A stretch of DNA of 64,000 nucleotides from positions 25,174,392 to 25,238,391 of the forward strand of contig CM057142.1 of assembly GCA_029964075.1 (NCBI GenBank), in the 5' to 3' direction. Source of the stretch: Patiria pectinifera (lineage: Eukaryota > Echinodermata > Asteroidea > Valvatida > Asterinidae). This document shows positions 10,906-22,755 of this stretch, in pieces. Within the stretch, counting starts at the first letter, position 1; each line of letters starts with the position of its first letter. The position numbers were made by a program, and so were the translations under genes. The notes beneath the pieces were generated by a model. That model had not been told where the DNA came from. It saw only the letters and a program-made list of their open reading frames with translations, and searched no databases.

Positions 10906-12106
10906 CAGCTGATAGCAAGAATTATACCGAATGGTTCTCAACCAGTGCACGAAGTTCCACATAAAACAACCAAGACTGCAGTTTACAAGATCAGCTTCAT
11001 TGTAAATAGGATTGACATGTTTATTGAATTTTATTAGATATCTTCCACTGAGCTTGTAGGCTAATAAGTAATTAGTAGGCTTTCGATATAATATTCACCA
11101 TAGTTTCAGTTATTAAAAAGTGTTATCAATAAATTAGTTTTGGGGATTTTCTCGATGATTAAAGAAATTGTCATTTCTCAATGCAGCCTTCTTTGCAGTT
11201 GCAAAGTTGATCAGCAACGATCATCACTTGATGATATCAGATCTAACTGCACGTCACGTTACTACTGCGACCGACTGCAGTCGATGTGCAAAATCTCAAC
11301 TGTTGTTTTGTTATTCCCATGTCTAAATCTGTTCCAATTAATTGGCTATTGCATGTCAGATACAGAAGCCTATGTATATCGCGCCTATAGTGGATGCTAG
11401 TGGGTGGTTATCTTATATACAATGCACCTGTCAATTGTAAGACGGACCCATGACCCCCCCCCCCCCCCCCCGGCATGACATGGGCTTATTGTGCACTAGC
11501 ACTTGTGGGGTTTTTTTGGGGGGGGGATTTTCATAAAATTGTTTAAAACGTTGCGTAGGCCTATCTCCTTCACGCCAATCAGCTAGCTACGCATACCTTT
11601 TAGTTTTAGTATGACAATGTGAAATTAGATACTAAAACATGTACTTAATCCCCTTCCCGTTTTTGAAAAAAAATTTATATACTACAGCCCTCTTGCCCCC
11701 CTCAATTAAATTTGGTTCTGGACCCGCCCTTGCTTTCAGCTAAATGTTTTTGTCTACATTGTGTATCACTATCACGCTGCTACTGTGCATTATGGGAAAA
11801 CAACATGAGAAGTTCACATCGAGAACGTTGTTTGTGGTGTTGTGTGGCCTGTTGGTACCCGGTATCAGACACGGTGAAATTCCTTAGCAGGCCCAATGCC
11901 ATCACAGAAGAAGGTTTTATCAGTTGTTTTGCAGTCATCAAAAGTTATGATGCAAACAAAGTATGACACAAATACAACCAGCCTCGGTCTTTGGTTAAAT
12001 GTGTAGAAAATCAAATCTTTTGCACGTTTATTATTGCAAGCTCTATTTTTACAAATACAAATTCTATGTTTGCAAAGCAAAAACAAACCTGGCCATTGTT
12101 GCAAAA
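10906..12106. other. Intergenic stretch with C/G-run repeat remnants
   Basis: No gene recognised. A long C run at about 11454-11472 and a G run near 11520 belong to the poly-G/poly-C repeat style seen elsewhere. GGACCCGCCCTTG at 11720-11732 looks like a right terminal repeat of the CAAGGG MITE family, but a matching left end and target duplication are not clear. Confidence 0.4.
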
Positions 12107-13056
12107 CAGGGTCACTTATTTAAATCGCGATTTAAATCAAATCATGTTTTTAAATAAATCACTGATTGAGATCACTTTTTTTGTAAAAAAAATCTTATTT
12201 TTGGCAAAATAAACTGATTGAGGGTCATTTTAATCATTTAAATCAACTGATTCCACTTAATTAAAAAGTGTGAGATGTTGTTAACACATTCAAACACGCC
12301 TATTTCATCAGCATCGACTCAACTTACATTTGTACATATAGTTTTTGCATAATTACTCACGTTTGCTTCAATCATTCCTTGATCTGTTTACAGTAATATT
12401 GTGAATCAACTGTGCTGGTGTATAGGCTTTTCTAAACCATCAAAAGGTGCATTACGTCCCAATTGATAGTCTTATCCCTAACATTTCTCCATAAACATTT
12501 AGAATGAGATTTATATACACTGTAATACCTTTTAAAGGTGTAAGGCCTGATTTCTGTTCTCCGCCTTGTACAAAGGACCATCAATCAAACACTATAAGTT
12601 ACACAAGGATCAGTGCTGCCGGTTTTGCAATTAGAAGCATTTTTATGAAATCAACAAGCCCATGGAGACCTGTAATATTTTTTATACCATATACATGTAC
12701 AATAAATCACGTTTTTTCATTCATATCCACACACAACGTATCTCAGCTGCATCAATCAAGCCATGCACCTTTCAAGTGTCTTCAGTATTAATCTACCATT
12801 GAACCAATGATGTAGACTACATGTAGATGAAATCAAGTGAAATTTTCTAATCACTGATTCAATACAATTTTATCAATTTATTGAGTTTTGTGGATGATGG
12901 GTAGACATATCAATATTTTTAGACATATCAATATTTTGAAAGTTAAAATTGTTTTGAAAATCTGATTTAAATTTTAAAAAATCTGATTTAAATCCGATTT
13001 AATAAATCCGATTTTTTATTTATTTTTTTGTTTAAATAAAAAAATTGCCAACCCTG
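12107..13056. mobile_element. hAT-like element with AAATC-rich ends
   Basis: The left end is CAGGGTCACTTATTTAAATC and the right end reads inward as CAGGGTTGGCAATTTTTTTA. Both subterminal regions consist of repeated ATTTAAATC-type words. TTGCAAAA precedes the left end (12099-12106) and TTACAAAA follows one base after the right end (13058-13065), a plausible 8-bp duplication with one mismatch. The inside has no long open frame. Confidence 0.6.
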
Positions 13057-13461
13057 ATTACAAAACAACGACCATATTTATGTCAATGCAATACAATATA
13101 CTGTAATAACTATAAAGATGTGTCTAAATGCAACAAAGACATTTTCAATGACTGATTTTACATTTGATCATCGCTAATTTTCTTCTCAAAAACCTTTCTA
13201 ATGATTCCCTCAAAAAAGAATTTCACAAAAATCGCTTTCCTGGTAAGTAAACTCTTAGATTGAAAATCGGTCACATCCTTTTCATCAACTTATTTCAATC
13301 GCAATATTACTACAATTTCCAAGCTTTCACTGCAAAGCCCAACGTATCACACTCATATTGCATTTCAGAGAGAAAGTAAGTCGGCTCTTGTCCCAACCCA
13401 GGCAATGTATGTATACGTAAATATTAGATTCACGACCCATGCAAAATTCATACAAATTAGC

Positions 13462-13527
13462 CAGCCCAGGTTGGACGAGGTCTTCATTGCATTCCGTTGC
13501 GTGTACACAACGGAGTCCAACCTGGGC
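13462..13527. mobile_element. Miniature 66-bp inverted-repeat element
   Basis: The inverted arms GCCCAGGTTGGAC and GTCCAACCTGGGC enclose a short centre (TCTTCATTGCATTCCGTTGC). The exact 11-base direct repeat TACAAATTAGC lies on both sides (13451-13461 and 13528-13538). Related copies are near 23785-23854, 42846-42893 and 43653-43735. Confidence 0.7.
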
Positions 13528-13538
13528 TACAAATTAGC

Positions 13539-14725
13539 TGTATTTGCGGAGATACAATGGATACAATTAGGAGAGTGCTATTTGGTTTGGGTACAAAACA
13601 AAAGTGCCTACCCACACCAAATTGTATCCTCCATTTGTGTCCACCACATGACCAATGAGGCTAACTTATTTCCTGGAGAATAGGCATCATGAAACAACCA
13701 CTGTCATCTGCACATACATGTTTACAGGGTCAGTGAAAAAAAAGGAAATAGCAGGACCAATATCTTAATTACATTCTGCGGTATCTCTTTTAAATTCTAG
13801 GATATGAAAGCCCAATTAATAAGCTTTCTTTTAGTACAAGAATCATTCAAATCACCAATGTACTTTTTGTACAATAAACCTCCCTTCACAATTCCTAGCA
13901 ATATCTCAAATATCCTTATACAGATATTAAGTGAATATTATTAGTATTTTGTCGGCAATGGCCCTGGCATTTGTATCATATATGGCTGCATATTTTCTCC
14001 CCATACTGAACTATTTTTGGAAGTTAAATAATTGTTTGTATGCTTTCTTCACAAGACGTTGTGCAGGACTGAATATTGCCTATGTGATGTCATCTACAAA
14101 ATCATTGATTTAAATTGCTTATCATTACAAAAATTTGACTGAAAAACAAAAATCATTGCACGCATTCAAGATATGAACAAAATATAATTTGTCAACAAAA
14201 TCAATGGGATGAACTATTGACCCTCTCTTCTTTGGCAATGTTACAGTAGGCACTGTGTTTTGTAGTATTTAGCCTCAAGCATGATGCATATACTGAAGAG
14301 GAAAATATAATATATAACTGTGAATTATTTAAAATAAAACTCTGGAAATAAGGTCAAACATATTGCGGAAGATAAAAATAGTTACTTAATAACAATTAAA
14401 TACATGTATAATAAAAATTAAATATAGCTTTGTTATGTAAATAAAGAAAAATATATCACATTTGAACACAATTTGGCAATCTGTATTATTTAGAGATCAG
14501 GTTAACATGAATGTTTGACCCAAGCGCATGTCACAGGCATTATTCATTTGAAAAGCCATGCAAACCGTATTTGCCAAAGGAGTACTGAGTGCATGGGTAC
14601 TTCCTCCACATAAGAATTCACAGCTCCACCTCAGTAACGCTTCTATGGTCAGCGGAAAATACAATTTCACTGTCTAAACCTAATACAATGAGGACCACAT
14701 AGAGTGATGTACATTTTGTAGGCCA
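13539..14725. other. AT-rich intergenic DNA downstream of C11orf68-like gene A
   Basis: No gene recognised. The segment nearest 14726 should hold the 3' untranslated region of the - strand gene ending there. AATAAA-type words on the - strand are common because the DNA is AT-rich, so I do not pick a polyadenylation site. Confidence 0.4.
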
Positions 14726-17700
14726 TCATTCATAAACTGAAATGACAACAGAAGCATTCTTCCTAACATCGAATTCACTTGTATAAATGGTCGGTTTAAG
14801 TCCCCACTCATTGCCACGGTAGACCCCAAGGTAGGAGAAGACATCGGGCTTGTACGTCAGCCGACAGCGAATACCTAGCTGGCGCAGCCTGGACTCCAGT
14901 TTCATCACCCCAGATTTGTCTGTGAAGTCCTTGGAGTATACGCAGGTGAGGTGGCTTCGACCGCTGTCACCTCCGTCATTGAGCGCAGAGCTGACCTTGG
15001 TAGAAATCCCCAGCTGGCCAGCGACCGTCGCTCGGAATATCCTCTCCCATGTCAGGTCAGCATGGACGCCAGTTTCCTTCCACACCATCCACTTGCCGCT
15101 CAAGCATCTATGCGGAATTTGCAGAGAAGAAAATCAATGGGGAGTATTTACTGGAGGCCAAGGCATAGTCTTTTGTTTCAACCCTCTATTTGAAACAAGT
15201 TCCTGCACCTTGATAAAAATCGTCACTGCAGTAGAGGGGCCTACTAGTCTTGGGAACTTTGGCACTCAGACCCAATGTATTTGCTTGGAATAAGCCAGTT
15301 TGGTATCTCGATGAAGAAATAATAATAATTTGGGAGGCTAATCATCCTTATTCGCAGCTGGTATGCTGAATTGCGAAGGATGTGGCTACAACGCTGGCAT
15401 GTAAAGGCGCCTATGGCTGTTGGCCACATCGACCCATATATGACCACGGAGCACAGCCTGAGATAAACAGTGTTTGATTTTTCCAGAGGGAGGAAAATCG
15501 AAGGGCCCGGAGGAAAACCCTCATGGCACAGGAGAGAACCAACGCACAACTCTACTCACATGTGATCCGCGGCCAGGATTTGAACCGTGGTCACCTTGGT
15601 GAGAGGCGAACGCTTTACGCACAAGCCACCCATGCCACCCCAAAGTAGTCCAGGTCAAAGGTCAATCAGGACAAAATCAATGACGTGATGATACGTGATG
15701 TTACGAGAACGGCCATTCTGCTCACAATTATCATGTGAGCGTCGTGTGCCCGTCTCCCTGCACATCCGTGCGCCTTCGATGAGTGTTCAATTATCCCTAA
15801 TGACTCGTTACCTTTATTATTGTGGGCATGCGCAGTTGAAATACCGAACTGGCTTATTGTGGGGTTCATTTGCCAAAGTTCCCAAAACTGTACCCTCTTG
15901 TTGACAGTACCCTCTACCGCTGTGATGGCTTGTCACGATTGCCATGAATTGGCACTGGCTGCATTAGGGCAACAAAATCCAAACCAGGCTTGGATCAAGA
16001 CTGCAGGAGGCCTAGCTTGGGAACGAAAGAGTTATCAATAGGGCCATTGATCGACTATATACTTGGGATCAGGAGCCCAATACTAATAGGATTTAACCTT
16101 GGCCAAGCGGACTCAAGCCAACAATGTGCATGTACAAATACAACATGGTTTTGGGGGAGTTGGGCAAACTATACTTGTCCATGAGATCTTGCTGATTTTG
16201 ACTTCCTCCTGACACAAACTGAGGAAGTCATTCCACTGGTAACATTATTGCAATGATTTGACAATGATCCAACTCACCTGTGGGCAACAGCAATTCTTTT
16301 GATTTCCTGAAAGGTCACAGTAGGTCGTCCTGACTGCAGTAAGTCCTCCCACGCTCGGAAGAGGCCAACTTTGTCACGCTTTTCTTCTGTGTCACTATTG
16401 TCACTTCCATTCTCTGTAGTACTGTCACCTGTTGGTGCCTCAGCATAGATCCAATTGACTGGTGATCCATTCACTCTACAATACACCATTAACACATTGT
16501 GATTAAAAAAAAAACGATTCAAAAAGTCGATCAAATCCTGTCATAAACAAATCCTTCATTTTCAAGTCATATCACAAGCCATTAAATGAAATGTTACAAA
16601 TGCATTCTAATCTTGACTCGTAGTGATGGACAAGACTACATCTCTTAAACCCAGGTACACATTGTAAAAAAAACGGATTTGCACTGGGTTTCCTGAAGAG
16701 ATATAGCTCAAGAACCTAGCTCTTTGTATCCATAGCAAGATACTCTGTAATTGATCAATGTACACGTAACATGTATTCTTAAATCTCACCAAGCATCCCC
16801 CTCCTGCTTCCGCAGTCAATCCCTATAAATATGTTTTTTGTTCTTAAAAAAGATCAAATTTGTAGACGACGACCTCAAATACAACCTACATGACCTTTGA
16901 CCTCCAATTTTTGGAAGACTTGTGATGAATCCCCACCCAAGGAACACTCCATCCAAGTTACATTAAAATCCACCAAATTCTGTAAACAAAGACAGTTGAA
17001 GCAGATTTTGAACAGTGACCTCTACATGACATTTGACCTCAGTAATCCGATGAAGAATTGCATCTTCTAAAGATTTCACTTGTGGGGTACCCTTTCTTCT
17101 AAAGATTTTACTTGTGGGGTACCATTTCCTTTGTCTGATTACCCCACAAGTACATGTACCTCTGGTCTGTTAGGACGTACGGACAAATGGACATACAGAA
17201 TTTAGGAATGGTGGCAGTCCTGAAATATTCGTTTGGGCAACACAAAAGAGGAATATGCTACTTACTCTCTGACTCTGGATGGTGGATACCTTGCCAGGAA
17301 CTCCTCCACTTCATATTTTAGGTTGGCCTCCTGCTTCAAGTTGGGATCAAAGATAAGCCATCCACCCTCGTCTGCAGCTAAGGCCTCAGCTGCTAGCTCC
17401 TTGGCAGTTTTGTGATGCCTGGCAGATCCTGTCTGTTGGTGTGTAAACCTGAACTGCTCAGAAGCGCTTGGTAAGGGCTGACTTCCTAGATGTGGCCTGG
17501 TTCAATGAAAAACTACACAATTATTATCTGAAACTGCTTTACTTGAGACAGCAAGGGAAACAGAATAAGTAAAACCACTTGATCTTTGGTACCACACAAT
17601 TCTAAAAACTAAACCTTGTTTCAAACACGTTGTATATGCTCCGACTTGTGCATAAAGTTTTTTTCCGACTTGTACAGGAAGTTTTCCCTCCATCTCCATG

Positions 17701-18006
17701 ACTATTGCAGACAACTTACTTATTCACACAAGAAGTCACCGGTACCTGCTTGGCAGGCCACTTGTCCAGTATGCTCACTTGCTCATGCCGATTTCCCTTA
17801 GGAGTTGTAAAGTGTTCTGAGTCAGCATAACCATGGTCCATCGACTGCTCTACAGTCAAGGGCTGGCAGGGACCCGGTGTTTCCTCATCCGCTGCTTGGG
17901 TTTGACCAGTGTTTGTTGGGGGATGTAGTTTGACCAGCTCAAGGTCCAGGTCAACATATATTGATTCCAGTGGAGGCATTTCTTCATCATCATCAGACTC
18001 CTCCAT
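14726..18006 (-). CDS. UPF0696/C11orf68 (BLES03, DUF1917) family protein, gene A
   Basis: Four exons on the - strand: 18006-17720, 17496-17266, 16475-16278 and 15107-14726. Each junction has GT/AG signals (for example AATAA|GTAAGT and CACAG|GTGAGT) and every boundary is phase 2. The joined frame is 365 residues from ATG 18006 to the stop at 14726-14728. The N-terminus is acidic (MEESDDDEEMPP). Family marks are EVEEFLARYPPSRVRE in exon 2, AWEDLLQSG in exon 3, and SGKWMV, the LRQLGIRCRLTYKPDVF block, then YLGVYRGNEWGL in exon 4. The human relative C11orf68 is a small soluble protein of unclear role with an eIF4E-like fold. This protein is longer because of the acidic N-terminus. Intron 3 contains a MITE with a SINE inside. 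A second copy lies at 60251-63361. Confidence 0.85.
15287..15859. mobile_element. Inverted-repeat element in intron 3 of gene A, carrying a SINE
   Basis: GGAATAAGCCAGTTTGGTAT at 15287 is mirrored by ATACCGAACTGGCTTATTG ending near 15859, so the two are terminal inverted repeats about 570 bp apart. The equivalent intron of the second gene copy lacks this block. The inside from about 15642 back to 15300 is a tRNA-derived SINE on the - strand, listed separately. Confidence 0.6.
15300..15642 (-). repeat. tRNA-derived SINE (second family)
   Basis: On the - strand a tRNA-like head (GTTCGCCTCTCACCAAGG, B box GGTTCAAATCC near 15577) is followed by a body with GAGGGTTTTCCTCCGGGCCC and TTTTCCTCCCTC, then an end rich in short A/T words (AATTATTATTATTTC). 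It differs from the SINE at 1950 and 32250. It lies within the inverted-repeat element of intron 3. Confidence 0.6.
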
Positions 18007-18318
18007 GATTCACTGTATAAACTGAGGGGCAAATTTGTTATTACTTTATATCACATGTTGATGAACTTTGTCTCCTTTATAAAATTCTGTATAGTGTTTA
18101 AAGTGGAAAAAACCTTTATTTAACTCATATGACCCAGGGTATTCTCAGGATCTTTAATATGACCTTAGGTGTTGCCCATCAAGTATGTTTTCAGCTTTTG
18201 TGAGATTTTGGATGGTCATAACCTAGTCCGAAAATTTAGGACTCTCAATACTGTGTATGAGCATGGAGGAATAAGAACACATGAGAGTCCCAATTTCCCA
18301 AAACTTAAGGTATCCGTA

Positions 18319-19142
18319 CAGAGGTGGCAGCAAGTCATTTTTTGCAAGTCCAAGTCAAGTCACAAGTATCTTTGTTCAAGAACACGTCAAGTTGCACATT
18401 ATTTTGCCCAGCTGTAATAAGCTAAAAGATTTAACCTGGCGTGAACTTACGAGTTATTTTGAACATGCCTCCTTAATTCCCCTTTTTCAATGTGTTGCAA
18501 TTACTGTTCTTGTAGTTTATCACATATCTGTCGGATATTAGCCCTTTGTATACTTTAATAAATTTACTTTACATTGTAGAAATAAATGTTGAGATGACCG
18601 TGAAAAAAAGACTTCCTCACTCAATTGCATGTAGTACACTAACACTTTATTGTTCAATTTTCATGTATACTTAACGCCTACCAATGGGTTAAGCTATCCG
18701 GTATTTTACATGCAATTGACAACGGCCTACTTTTTTTCATGAAAGGTTCCTTTCGAAGTTTGTTCAACCAATACATTAAGCAAGAGACAATTGGTCATTG
18801 AAAACTGTAGTTTGGTGTGACAGTCTTATTGAAAACTTTTGAAATTAGTTGGAATTATTCATTTTACTGGATTCAGTCACTGAGGTCTATTTTCTGGAAT
18901 GAAAAAGCTAATTAAAAGTAAAATAGCTTAATTAAAGTGTATTGGGTCGCTCGAGTAGCGTCTGACTTGGGTTGGCAACAGGTCATTTTTTGCAATCCCT
19001 AGTCAAGTCACAAGTCATTGTTTGCAAGTCCAAGTCAAGTCACAAGTCAAAGCTGGTATTTTCAAGTCAAGTCACAAGTCACAAAAATAGCGACTCGAGT
19101 CCGACTCGAGTCCAAGTCACATGACTCGAGTCAGCAACTCTG
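18319..19142. mobile_element. AAGTC-array hAT-like element, copy 2 (824 bp)
   Basis: The left end is CAGAGGTGGCAGCAAGTCA and the right end reads inward CAGAGTTGCTGACTCGAGTC. The exact 8-bp duplication TATCCGTA flanks it (18311-18318 and 19143-19150). Arrays of AAGTC words lie inside each end and a unique core between them matches 6200-6790. It sits about 310 bp upstream of the start of the C11orf68-like gene A, where it could affect promoter function. Non-coding. Confidence 0.9.
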
Positions 19143-19728
19143 TATCCGTATCGTGCAAATGTTTGTGCTGCATAATAAAACCAGTGTGAATCAAATTTGC
19201 AAGCTTCTTACTCACTGCAGTTTCTTCAATAATCCCATGCCTCATTGATCCAAACACTTAATCACAATCAACAATAAACAAATGTCACCGGGCTAGTAAT
19301 CACTCTTGAAGATAATAATACCTTGTTAATAACCAGGAAAAAAATAAGTCTGTTCTACTATGTCTAGTTAGCCTGTAATTTGATGAAATATGAAGAGAGT
19401 CTGTCCAAAAATGACTGCAGCATTTTTCTTGAGGTCATGTGTGTTGTATGTACCTGTAACCTTTTGATTTCCCTGGTTACAGTAATGAAAAAAAAAAAAA
19501 AGTCCTGATTTCGATTTAATCAAAACAAATTGTCCTCATATGTTGCTATAACCACTGTTTGGCTTAGAATGTTGACTCTTTGCATATTAAGTTCTCCCTC
19601 AATGGTGTGAAAGGGAGAGCAGAGGGAGAGGGAGACCACTGGGAGAGACCTTTAGAGCGCATTGGCCATTGCCACCGATGCCCCATTTCTAATTGCAAAC
19701 TTGCAAATTGTGAAGATGCTATTGCTAT
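19143..19728. other. Intergenic stretch, nothing recognised
   Basis: Ordinary AT-rich DNA with an A run near 19488-19501. No gene or repeat family is identified. Confidence 0.4.
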
Positions 19729-19837
19729 AGTCCCACTAACTGGGTCACTAGAACTCCTTTTTTGACATTTGGGATGTTGGTCTGTCATACATCCCAAATG
19801 TCAAAAAAGGAGTTCTAGCGACCCAGTTAGTGGGACT
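19729..19837. repeat. Near-perfect 48-nt hairpin with 13-nt loop
   Basis: The arm 19729-19776 (starting AGTCCCACTAACTGGGTC) pairs with 19790-19837 with a single mismatch. CTATTGCTATAG stands just left (19719-19730), and the same 12-mer follows after the neighbouring element (from about 21060). This suggests that the hairpin is itself an inserted foldback MITE. A small-RNA hairpin is an alternative, but the arms are unusually perfect for an animal microRNA. Confidence 0.7.
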
Positions 19838-19843
19838 ACTATT

Positions 19844-21055
19844 CAGTGATGTAGTGCCTTGATGCTGGGCTTTGGCCTTAAGGCTGCCTTAAGGCTGGAT
19901 TTTAGGGCCTTTGCCTTGGCCTCGAGGCTTGAGGGTAAAAGCCTTGGCCTTGAGGGTTCAGGGCCTTGCAATTTTGAGTCAAGGCTCTTCAAGGCCCATA
20001 GATTTTTGCATTTTCCAGATAAATCTGTTCGAAATTTTGCTGTTACCATTTTAATCGTATTACCATGGAGGAGGGAAGCACCCTATAGATTTGTGTTGGG
20101 CACACTTCCACTTTTGTAGCATCACATTTTGTTACCATTGTAGTAGATTTGCTGCAAAAATATTCCGTACACTTGTGGGGCTAATGAGATGATCACTTTA
20201 ATTGCATATAACTATGGAATAGATCTGATTGGTTGTATATGTCTCCCTGATAAGTGCTAAAGATTTGCATCAATCTGTTTTAGATAATGCTGATATTTCT
20301 GACCATGTTGGGCAAGCAAATAAAAATTTCCCAAATCAGTTTCTTGGATCCCCCTTTTGTTACACTTGGGAGAATTGTGTGTCAATATAGAAGTAAATCA
20401 TTATTTTGTTAAGTTAAACCATATTGAAGACCTGAATTTATACTTTAATAGATACAGTGCAGTCATAAAACGGTGTAGGCCTATGCGAGCAGGTTGATTG
20501 CAATTAAAGAAATGTTGTTCTTCGTAACGAGCAATTCGTGATGATAAGGGTGGATCCAGGGGGGGTCTAAAGGGGCCATGCCCCCCCCCCCCCAAAAAAA
20601 ACCCCGAAACCATTTTTTTAATGTGATGTCGTAATAAAGGCAGGCAATGAGTACACCACCATCTTTTCCTCAAAAAACTTCGGTTAAAATGGTCAGAAAT
20701 TGCCTCCAATCGCACCACAGAGCATTTTGAATCCAACTTTTTTTCGGGGCCCTTAAGCGGGCCCCGAAGCCCAAGCCGTAATTTTTTTACCCACTTTTTT
20801 GGGGGAAACCAAAATTACTTTACCCCCCCCCCCAAATTGTGTTCTGGATCCACCCTTGCGTGATGATGTGTCACTCATGTGACTATAATTAGTTCTATAT
20901 CAGTGGTCATTTCATTAAACAGGGCCTTGGCCTTGGCCTTGAGGGTCAAGCCTTGGCCTTGGCCTTGAGGCTTGAGGGTCAAAGCCTTGGCCTTGAGGGT
21001 CAAAGCCTTGGCCTTGGCCTTGGCCTTGAGGGTCAAAGCCTTTGCTCCAACACTG
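19844..21055. mobile_element. hAT-like element with GCCTTG arrays (1212 bp)
   Basis: The left end is CAGTGATGTAGTGCCTTG and the right end reads inward CAGTGTTGGAGCAAAGGC. The exact 8-bp duplication CTACTATT flanks it (19836-19843 and 21056-21063). Both subterminal regions are dense arrays of GCCTTGG/CTTGAGGG words (19856-20005 and 20921-21045). A G-run MITE (20545-20858) is nested inside. No coding capacity. Confidence 0.9.
20545..20858. mobile_element. hAT-like MITE, G-run family, copy C, nested
   Basis: Ends are TAAGGGTGGATCC and GGATCCACCCTTG. The exact 8-bp duplication CGTGATGA is at 20537-20544 and 20859-20866. It lies in the opposite orientation to copies A and B. It has inserted into the GCCTTG element at 19844-21055 and so is younger than that element. 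Confidence 0.9.
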
Positions 21056-21063
21056 CTACTATT

Positions 21064-21520
21064 GCTATAGCTTGTGCACATTCAGAATTGAATTAGTTGT
21101 GCGTACTTTTTGCCATACAAATGCACGCGGTGCTCTCTCTCTCTCTTCCCCCCCCCCCCCCCCCCCACTCCAATGGCACTAGACATGCTAGAGTCCGAGA
21201 CTGGACATTGACCTAGCACCCTCTCTTGTTCGTACTGTGCAGAGCAGAGGAAGTGCAGGTACAGTACTTGTGAGATCGATGAGTACCATCAATACTTGAG
21301 CCGCATGGCTCATCACCCATTGGGCTTTATTGCTCCCTTGGCTCCTCCGCAGTGTGGCGTAGGAAGTGTAGTTTTTGCTTAGTGTTTGTTTGAGTAGAAC
21401 AAAGAGGAATCTAGATCAGTAGGTGACTATTTTTGACTTCCCTGAACCGCAAGGCTTTATTAAACTTAATCAATTGATAAGAAAAAAGAGCGTCCTATAG
21501 CGTTAGGTTCCCCCCCCCCC
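21064..21520. other. Intergenic stretch with (CT)n and poly-C
   Basis: Contains a CTCTCTCTCT tract running into a C run at about 21132-21166, and a second C run at 21511-21520 that abuts the foldback element. No gene recognised. Confidence 0.45.
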
Positions 21521-22450
21521 TAGCCCCATAAATGTGGCCTATTTACTGGACTGCCTCCGTAAACATAGGCCACACATCCACATGTACAAAAACGTGTCGA
21601 CTTTGCCAAATTTTGATTTTCACATTTAGGCTTAGTTTGACGTTTTTTTTGCTTTAGAAGCATACTCGCCCTCTTTATAGGCTAATCAGAAAGTGCTGCC
21701 TTTTTCAGATGTATATTTTTCGTGAAATTTCCAGATTCATTTTTTTAGTATCAAAATTCAACATGAAATTTCACAAAAATTAGACATCTGAAAAAGGCAG
21801 CACTTTCTGATTAGCCTATAAAGAGGGTGAGTATGCTTCTAAAGCAAAAAAACCCTTCAAACTAAGCCTAAATGTGAATATCAAAATTTGGCAAAGTCGA
21901 CACGTTTTTGTACATGTGGATGTGTGGCCTATGTTTAGGCTAGCCCCATAAATGTGGCCTATTTACTGGACTGCCTCCGTAAACATAGGCCACACACCCA
22001 CCATGTACAAAAACGTGTCGACGGAGCCAAATTTTGATTTTGACTCCCATATATTTGCACTAAGTTTAGTCGGGCACCATTTGCAGTCATCAGCCGACAT
22101 TTGAAGCAAAAAAATCAGGTAAAAACAAAAAGCCACGTCACCGCACCGCTTTTTGGGCAAGCTCCATACCAGAAACCGGAGACTTTTTTTTTGGCCTAAA
22201 CATAGCCTCAAAATGTGGCCTTTTTACTGGACTGCCTCCGTAAACATAGGCCACACACCCACCATGTACAAAAACGTGTCGACGGAGCCAAATTTTGATT
22301 TTCACATTTGGGCTTACTTTGTAGGTTTTTTTGCTTTAGAAGCATTCTCACCCTCTATATAGGCTAATCAGAAAGTGCTGCCTTTTTCAGATGTCTAATT
22401 TTTGTGAAATTTCATGTTGAAATTTTGATACGAAAACGTGTAAAAATGAA

Positions 22451-22600
22451 TCGAGGCGAGATCGGGGAGGCGAGATCCGCGCGCCTCGCGGATCTCGCCT
22501 CGCGCCTCGCGGATCTCGCCTCGCGGATCTCGCCTCGCGGATCTCGCCTCGCGGATCTCGCCTCCCCGATCTCGCCTCGCGGATCTCGCCTCGCGGATCT
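22451..22600 (-). repeat. 14-bp minisatellite, reverse-orientation block
   Basis: About ten units of CTCGCGGATCTCGC, the reverse complement of the main array. With the larger array at 22756-23628 it forms a giant inverted repeat around a 155-bp centre. Confidence 0.9.
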
Positions 22601-22737
22601 TCTGGGTGTTGCGCATGCGCATTTCTTACGCACATTTTTATTCACAAGCCAATCTATAGGAGAGGCGTCTCTGAATGGGATAGAGCCATCATTTCTCTTA
22701 TATATATGCGCATGCGCAACACCCAGAAAAAAAAAAC
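22601..22737. repeat. Central inverted repeat between the two minisatellite blocks
   Basis: TCTGGGTGTTGCGCATGCGC (22601) is mirrored by GCGCATGCGCAACACCCAGA (ending 22737), leaving a unique centre of about 95 bp. This may be a small MITE around which the array was copied in both directions. Confidence 0.75.
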
Positions 22738-22755
22738 AAGAAAAAAAAAACAAGA

